Positions 59,205-64,000 of a DNA stretch of 64,000 bases are shown in pieces. Position numbers and translations under genes: made by a program. How positions within the stretch are numbered: position 1 is the stretch's first letter; each line of letters begins with the position of its first letter. This DNA comes from an uncultured Spirochaetia bacterium (GTDB lineage: Bacteria > Spirochaetota > Spirochaetia > SZUA-6 > Bin103). The notes beneath the pieces are model-generated. The model saw nothing but the letters and a program-made list of their open reading frames with translations, was not told the DNA's origin and made no database searches. The stretch is from NCBI GenBank assembly GCA_958296075.1, contig CATQHW010000002.1:124001-188000 (forward strand), given 5' to 3'.

Positions 59205-60314
59205 GTGCGCACCATCGCTTCGATCATCGACCGGATCTCGGACCCGGCAATCCTGTTCAGCATCCTCCTGGGGCTCGCCCTGGTGGTGTTTCCGCCGACC
59301 CGGGGGCTCCGCAAGGTGCACGACGCCCTGCGGATCGACCGCCTGTGGACGAACGCCGGCGGCGTGGTCCTGCTCCTGATCCTTCTTGCCTTCTTCGGGC
59401 TGGGGCTCACCGATCCCGACTTCGCCGCCATCGCCACCAAGCCGGACAACATCCCGATCACGGCCCTGATGTTCATGGTGGTCTTCTTCCTCTGGTTCGC
59501 GATGAAGCAGGCGCGCGCCAACGACCAGCGCATCGCCGCCGGCAAGAAGCCGGCCGAGGCGGAAGGCGGCAAGGTGCTGGTCTGGCCGGACCTGGTCTAC
59601 GTCGAGTTCATTTCGCTGATCCTGATCAGCGTGCTGCTGGTGGTCTGGTCGATCGGGCTGAAGGCGCCGCTGGAGGAGCCGGCCAACCCGACCGTATCGC
59701 CCAATCCGTCCAAGGCGCCGTGGTACTTCCTGGGCCTGCAGGAGATGCTGGTCTACTTCGACCCCTGGCTCGCCGGGGTGGTGTTCCCCACGCTCATCAT
59801 CGTCGGGCTGATGGCGATTCCGTTCCTCGACGAGCGGCAAGGGGGACAGGGCTACTACAGCTTCGCCGAGCGCGGCCGCGTCATGACCGTGTTCATGTTC
59901 GGCTGGCTGGCGCTGTGGGTCTTCCTGATCTACACGGGGACCTTCCTGCGCGGCCCCAACTGGAACTTCTTCGGCCCGTTCGAGACCTGGGACGTCAACA
60001 AGCGGGTGGTGCTCAACAACATCAACCTGTCGGAGATCATCTACGTGCGCGTGCTCGGCACCGGTCTGCCGCGCACGCCGATCGTACGCGAGGCGTTCGG
60101 GTTCGCGATCGTCCTGGGCTACTTTCTCGTCCTGCCCGGGCTGTTGGCGAAGACCGCCTTCAAGGAGCTGTACGAGCGGCTGGGCCGGGCGAAGTACGGC
60201 GTGATGGTCATCCTGTTCCTCTCCATGCTGTCGCTGCCGTTGAAGATGTATTCGCGGTGGCTGTTCAACCTCAAGTACGTGATCTCGATTCCCGAGGTCT
60301 TCTTCAACATTTAG
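59205..60314 (+). CDS. Cytochrome b, C-terminal half (subunit IV-like, extended)
   Basis: A 369-residue membrane protein, longer than typical PetD (160 residues). An extra N-terminal portion with two helices (SDPAILFSILLGLALVVF and GGVVLLLILLAFFGLGLTD) precedes the core. The Qo-site tetrapeptide PEWY of cytochrome b appears as APWY in SPNPSKAPWYFLGLQEML, keeping Tyr and Trp but losing the Glu. At least eight helices follow or flank, with FLIYTGTFLRGPNW and a C-terminal helix NLKYVISIPEVFFNI. GTG at 59205 is the assumed start. The lost Glu and extra helices set it apart from standard bc1 or b6f. Confidence 0.88.
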   Translation: MRTIASIIDRISDPAILFSILLGLALVVFPPTRGLRKVHDALRIDRLWTNAGGVVLLLILLAFFGLGLTDPDFAAIATKPDNIPITALMFMVVFFLWFAMKQARANDQRIAAGKKPAEAEGGKVLVWPDLVYVEFISLILISVLLVVWSIGLKAPLEEPANPTVSPNPSKAPWYFLGLQEMLVYFDPWLAGVVFPTLIIVGLMAIPFLDERQGGQGYYSFAERGRVMTVFMFGWLALWVFLIYTGTFLRGPNWNFFGPFETWDVNKRVVLNNINLSEIIYVRVLGTGLPRTPIVREAFGFAIVLGYFLVLPGLLAKTAFKELYERLGRAKYGVMVILFLSMLSLPLKMYSRWLFNLKYVISIPEVFFNI

Positions 60315-60350
60315 GCGGAAGATTCCAGGATGGCGGCGAAGGCGTAGCGG

Positions 60351-63239
60351 ATGGCTGATCGAGATCAGGAGAGACATTACAAGCCGGCGGGCCTCAACCG
60401 CTGGTTCGCGATCAGCGCGATACTGCTGCTGGTCGCGGTCGCCGGCGCCTTCCTGCAGGACTACAACCGCGAGTGGAAGCGCTACCAGCGCGAGTTCCGC
60501 GACATCGACCGGCAGATCACGCGCGGCGCGTATGAGACGGAGCTGGCGCGGCTGGACGGTGAGGCGCAGTACCGGCAGGCGGTCACCGACGCCGACGCCG
60601 CGCGCGATCGCCAGGGCGAGCTGCAGGCGGAGATCCGCGCCGCCGAGCGCGAGGTGCGCCGCGCGGAGACCGACTTTCAGGCGGTCAACCAGCGCTTCCT
60701 CACCGACAAGGCTCGCTACGAAGAGGCGCTCTACCGGTTCGAGCAGGCGCAGGCCGGCGAGCGCGGCGGTCTCGATCGCGAGCGCTCCCGCAAGGAGCGG
60801 CTGTTCGAGCGGTATCAGGAATCGAGCGTCGAACATGAGCAGGCGTCGCTGCTGCTGGAGGACGTGGAGGCGCAGCTCGCCGGCTACCGGAAAGACCTGC
60901 GCCAGGCCGAGCGCGCGGTGACCGGACTGGAGAGCGACGCCGACATCCTGCGCGGCAGGCTGCAGCGCATCGATCCGTCGGCGATGGACTTCTGGAACGG
61001 CCTGGGCACCGCGGTCCGCAACCTGCCGATCGTCGACTTGGCGCAGCCGTCGCTGAAGATCGAGCAGGTGGTGCTGAGCGACATCCGCGAAGACCTGAAT
61101 TTCGAGACGGTGCCGCGCGTGGACCGCTGCGTGACCTGCCATCAGGGCGTGTCGCGGCAGGAACTGGCCGAGGCTCCCAACCCGCACCGGACCCACCCGC
61201 AGCTCGACCTGTTCCTGGCCAGCGACTCCCCCCACCCGCTGGAGGAGTTCGGCTGCACGAGCTGTCACGGCGGCCGCGGGCGAGCCACCGACTTCTACGG
61301 GAGCGTGCACACGCCGGACGGCGCAGAGCAGCGCGCCACCTGGATCTCCGACCGGAGTTGGCGCGAGTTCCACCTGTGGGAGGAGCCGATGCACCCGCTG
61401 CGCTACGCGGAGGCGGGCTGCTTCCAGTGCCACGCCGGCCAGACCACGGTCAAAGGGGCGGAGAAGCTCAACTTCGGGCTGTCGCTGATCGAGCGCGCCG
61501 GCTGCTACGGCTGCCACGAGATCGACTCCTACGAGGGCCTGGGCGCGCGCGGCCCGTCGCTGGCGCGCGTCAAGGACAAGCTGACCCCGGACTGGGCCTT
61601 CCGCTGGATCGAGGATCCCAAGGCGTTCCGCGCCACCGCGTGGATGCCGTCCTTCTTCGGCCAGTCCAACAACAGCGCGCCCGAGTTGCTGGCCCGCTCC
61701 GCGCAGGAGATTCACGCCATGGTCGCCTATCTGTGGGACCGGGCCGGCAGCTACCGGACGGTACCGGTGCCGGCCGGTGGCGACGCGGCGCGTGGCGAGG
61801 AGTTGGTCGCGTCGGTCGGCTGCATGGCCTGCCACCAGCTCCCCGACAGCCAGGAGCCCGCCGCCGACCGCGACGCGCTGCGGCGCCAGTTCGGCCCCAA
61901 CTTCGCGGGTATCGGCTCCAAGACCTCGGCGCGCTGGATCTACAACTGGCTGCGCGATCCGGCGAGCTACCACGCCGAAACGCGCATGCCGGACATGCGC
62001 CTGACCGAGCAGGAGGCGGCCGACATCACCGCGCACCTGGTCACCTTCCGCGACGACTCGTACGCCCCGCCACCGCCCGTGGATGAGGAGCTGGTCGCCG
62101 AGATCGTGACCGACTTTCTGGCCAAGACCGCGCCGCCCAGCATCGCCCGCGAGCAGGCGGCCGCCATGGATCTCGGCGCCAAGCTCAACTACGCCGGCGA
62201 GCGGTTGATCCGCCAGTACGGCTGCTTCGGCTGTCACGAGATACCCGGGTTCGAGGGAGCCAAGCCGATCGGCACCGAGCTGACGGCGATCGGCAGCAAG
62301 CCGCTGCACCAGTTCGACTTCGGCTTCCTGCACGTCGAGCACTCGCGCTACGCGTGGTGGACGCAGAAGATGAGCGACCCGCGCTCCTTCGACGAGCACA
62401 AGGAGCTGGCGCCGGACGCGCTGCTGCGCATGCCGAACTTCGGCTTCACCGATCGACAGGTCGAGGCGGTGGTCACCGCGCTGGCCGGGTTCACGGAGGC
62501 CGACGCCGAGTTGACGCGGATCGTGCCGCGCACGCCGGAGAACCTGGCGGTCGAGCGCGGACAGCAGCTCGTGCGGGCCAACAACTGCCAAGCGTGCCAC
62601 GTCATCGAAGGCGAGGGCGGTTCCATCGCGCCGACCGTCACCGACTGGCTGCAGCGCTTCCGCGGTCAGGGAGCGGCGGCGGCGGAGGCGGCCACCGCCG
62701 GCTTCGTTCCGCCCAACCTGATCGGCGAGGGCGCCAAGGTGAAGACCGACTGGCTGTTCGAGTTCCTGCACCGTCCGTCCGAGATACGCCCGTGGTTGGT
62801 GGCGCGCATGCCGACATTCGGCTTCACGGCCGGCGAGATCAACGATCTGGCCCGCTACTTCAGCGCGCTCGACCGGCAGGAGTTCCCGTTCGTGGACCGG
62901 GTCGAGCCGGCGCTCACCGGAGAGGAGCTGGCGGCGGCTCAGACGCTCTTCTCACCCGACTTCTTCAACTGCACCACCTGTCACATCCAGGCCGGCCGCA
63001 CGCCGGCGGGCAGCCCCGACCGCTGGGCGCCCGACTTCGCGCTCGCCGCCGAGCGGCTCAAGCCGCAGTGGATCATCGACTGGATCGGCGATCCGCAGGC
63101 GCTGCTGCCCGGCACCAGGATGCCGACCTTCTATCCGCAGGCGACGCCCCGGCAGATACTGGGCGGCGACGCCGACCGCCAGATCCGGGTGCTGCGCGAC
63201 TACATCCTGACGATCGGCCGGGACGCCGCCGGCCGGTAG
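60351..63239 (+). CDS. Membrane-anchored octahaem cytochrome c with N-terminal coiled coil
   Basis: A 962-residue protein in three parts. Residues about 18-38 are one membrane helix. Residues about 45-215 form a long Glu/Arg/Gln-rich coiled coil (AEREVRRAETDFQAVNQRFL, LLLEDVEAQLAGYRKDLRQA). The rest holds eight CxxCH haem sites at residues 260 (CVTCH), 302 (CTSCH), 357 (CFQCH), 385 (CYGCH), 491 (CMACH), 625 (CFGCH), 746 (CQACH) and 874 (CTTCH), the later ones in modules that each end with a LPxMP-type ligand loop (RMPDMRLT, RMPTFGF, RMPTFYP). It would accept electrons from the Rieske protein in the periplasm. I know no standard bc subunit with this build. Confidence 0.93.
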   Translation: MADRDQERHYKPAGLNRWFAISAILLLVAVAGAFLQDYNREWKRYQREFRDIDRQITRGAYETELARLDGEAQYRQAVTDADAARDRQGELQAEIRAAEREVRRAETDFQAVNQRFLTDKARYEEALYRFEQAQAGERGGLDRERSRKERLFERYQESSVEHEQASLLLEDVEAQLAGYRKDLRQAERAVTGLESDADILRGRLQRIDPSAMDFWNGLGTAVRNLPIVDLAQPSLKIEQVVLSDIREDLNFETVPRVDRCVTCHQGVSRQELAEAPNPHRTHPQLDLFLASDSPHPLEEFGCTSCHGGRGRATDFYGSVHTPDGAEQRATWISDRSWREFHLWEEPMHPLRYAEAGCFQCHAGQTTVKGAEKLNFGLSLIERAGCYGCHEIDSYEGLGARGPSLARVKDKLTPDWAFRWIEDPKAFRATAWMPSFFGQSNNSAPELLARSAQEIHAMVAYLWDRAGSYRTVPVPAGGDAARGEELVASVGCMACHQLPDSQEPAADRDALRRQFGPNFAGIGSKTSARWIYNWLRDPASYHAETRMPDMRLTEQEAADITAHLVTFRDDSYAPPPPVDEELVAEIVTDFLAKTAPPSIAREQAAAMDLGAKLNYAGERLIRQYGCFGCHEIPGFEGAKPIGTELTAIGSKPLHQFDFGFLHVEHSRYAWWTQKMSDPRSFDEHKELAPDALLRMPNFGFTDRQVEAVVTALAGFTEADAELTRIVPRTPENLAVERGQQLVRANNCQACHVIEGEGGSIAPTVTDWLQRFRGQGAAAAEAATAGFVPPNLIGEGAKVKTDWLFEFLHRPSEIRPWLVARMPTFGFTAGEINDLARYFSALDRQEFPFVDRVEPALTGEELAAAQTLFSPDFFNCTTCHIQAGRTPAGSPDRWAPDFALAAERLKPQWIIDWIGDPQALLPGTRMPTFYPQATPRQILGGDADRQIRVLRDYILTIGRDAAGR

Positions 63240-63252
63240 GGGACCGGCGGCG

Positions 63253-64000
63253 TTGCTGCTTCGCCTGTCCGCCTCGGTCTTCCTGTCGTTCGGCGGTCTC
63301 TACCCGCTCTGGCTGTGGGTCAACCGGCGCGACGCCATCGACCACGGGTTCACCCGCTTCAACCTGGGTCTGGGCGCGGTGGTGTTGGGCTTGGGCGTGC
63401 TGCTGGTCACCCTGGTCCCGAGCGAAGGTCCGCCGGCGAGCGAAGGTCCGCCGGGCGGCGAAAGTGCGCCGAGCGGCGTCGTGAGCCGGCCGTGGCTGGC
63501 CGTGGTCTGGCTGGGCGCCGCGCTGGGCGCGGCCGCCTACGCGTGGCACCGGCGTCCGTGGGCGGTCGCTGCGTGCGCGGTCCCGCCGGCGGTCGGCGTG
63601 CTCGTGCTGATCGACGGCCTTGCCGGCACGCCGGCGGCGGGCGGTCTGGCGGCCGCCGCCACGACCACCGTAATCGGCGGTATCGCGCTGGCTGGCTCAA
63701 TGTACACGATGGTGCTCGGCCACCACTACCTCAATGCCGAGAAGATGCCGACCCGGTATCTGGGCAAGGCGATCGCCGTCTACGCGGTCGTGCTGACGGT
63801 TCGTCTGATCTGGGACGCGGCGATGATCGCCGCGGGCGAGGTGACGATCGGCGGCATCGAGCGCCCGATGCGCGACTTCGCTCTCAGCATCGACGGCATG
63901 TTCGTCTGGATCGCGCTCTTCTTCGGGACGGTGCTGCCGCTGGTGGTCTGCTGCCTGGCCGGCGCGGCGGTGCGCGCCAAGTCGACGCAGGCGGCGACCG
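63253..64000 (+). CDS. Polytopic membrane protein of the bc operon (cut by window end)
   Basis: A frame open from TTG at 63253, 13 bases after the cytochrome stop, to the window edge (at least 249 residues). It has about six membrane helices (LRLSASVFLSFGGLYPLWLWV, FNLGLGAVVLGLGVLLVTLV, PWLAVVWLGAALGAAAYAW, and others) and a conserved-looking GSMYTMVLGHHYLNAEKMP with two adjacent His. A Gly/Pro/Ser linker is encoded by imperfect direct repeats of AGCGAAGGTCCGCCGG near 63420-63455. It is presumably an accessory or electron-transfer membrane subunit. No family can be named; the C-terminus is outside the window. Confidence 0.7.
   Translation, partial: MLLRLSASVFLSFGGLYPLWLWVNRRDAIDHGFTRFNLGLGAVVLGLGVLLVTLVPSEGPPASEGPPGGESAPSGVVSRPWLAVVWLGAALGAAAYAWHRRPWAVAACAVPPAVGVLVLIDGLAGTPAAGGLAAAATTTVIGGIALAGSMYTMVLGHHYLNAEKMPTRYLGKAIAVYAVVLTVRLIWDAAMIAAGEVTIGGIERPMRDFALSIDGMFVWIALFFGTVLPLVVCCLAGAAVRAKSTQAAT

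Noticed and set aside
59067-62771. Open frame of over 1200 codons on the minus strand, antisense to the cytochrome genes
   Set aside because: It mirrors the codon bias of the plus-strand genes in GC-rich DNA, has Arg/Ala/Leu-heavy random composition and no family motifs, while the plus strand has Rieske, cytochrome b and CxxCH motifs.

Overview
The window is 64 kb of gene-dense, GC-rich bacterial chromosome with about 60 protein genes and three tRNA genes (Leu-CAG, Val-CAC, Ala-GGC, none with an encoded CCA). I see no rRNA, insertion sequence, phage block or CRISPR array. Many adjacent genes are joined by 4-base ATGA or GTGA overlaps. Gene content points to a Gram-negative-type, lipoprotein-making, respiring bacterium: Lgt and LspA, a menaquinone-type three-subunit succinate dehydrogenase, a split cytochrome b/Rieske complex with a multiheme cytochrome, a membrane pyrophosphatase with a PPi-type phosphofructokinase, FlgM, and a PTS EIIA regulator. 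The set is compatible with Spirochaetota or another deep-branching environmental phylum. I cannot fix the taxonomy from sequence alone.

Layout. 0-8.3 kb: catabolic accessory region (beta-helix protein end, two BNR sialidase-like proteins, one sulfatase, a lone Opp-type ABC ATPase flanked by coding debris, an N-acyl-D-amino-acid deacylase, a heptad-repeat membrane protein). 8.4-13.1 kb: tRNA-Leu, YegD-like Hsp70, membrane pyrophosphatase. 13.1-19.1 kb: a leftward operon ctpA-rsmE-REC/AAA+ regulator-STAS/zinc ribbon-YbjN-like-pspA-degenerate REC/wHTH, which looks like an envelope-stress module. 19.1-30.8 kb: housekeeping (lgt, dolichol-kinase-like protein, PPi-type pfk, dicarboxylate symporter, galU, glycosyltransferase, shikimate kinase, hisA, EIIA, peroxiredoxin, aldolase, lspA, Nif3-like protein, flgM). 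31.0-34.1 kb: a compact leftward folate operon folE-folB/folP-folK-pteridine-reductase-like SDR. 34.1-40.0 kb: TCA-cycle genes mdh, fumC, sdhCAB. 40.1-43.5 kb: oligoendopeptidase, HCF101-like Mrp and a thioredoxin-like ferredoxin.

43.5-52.7 kb is a defence island of three consecutive McrBC-type (type IV restriction) units. The first and third are paralogous. The first has lost all but the beginning of mcrC at a sharp breakpoint. Between them sit a divergently oriented XRE-ImmA/IrrE regulator-protease and an unrelated second mcrB-mcrC pair.

52.7-64 kb: a class II deacetylase-like protein, two 4Fe-4S-type ferredoxins, small membrane proteins, a ferredoxin-NADP reductase, then a respiratory operon: HEAT-repeat membrane protein, Rieske protein, two-part cytochrome b, and a 962-residue protein with a membrane anchor, a long coiled coil and eight CXXCH haem sites, followed by a membrane protein cut by the window end.

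Start codons were chosen from Shine-Dalgarno sequences, gene overlaps, or a promoter -10 lying just upstream of the start. All family calls come from reading motifs; no database search was run.
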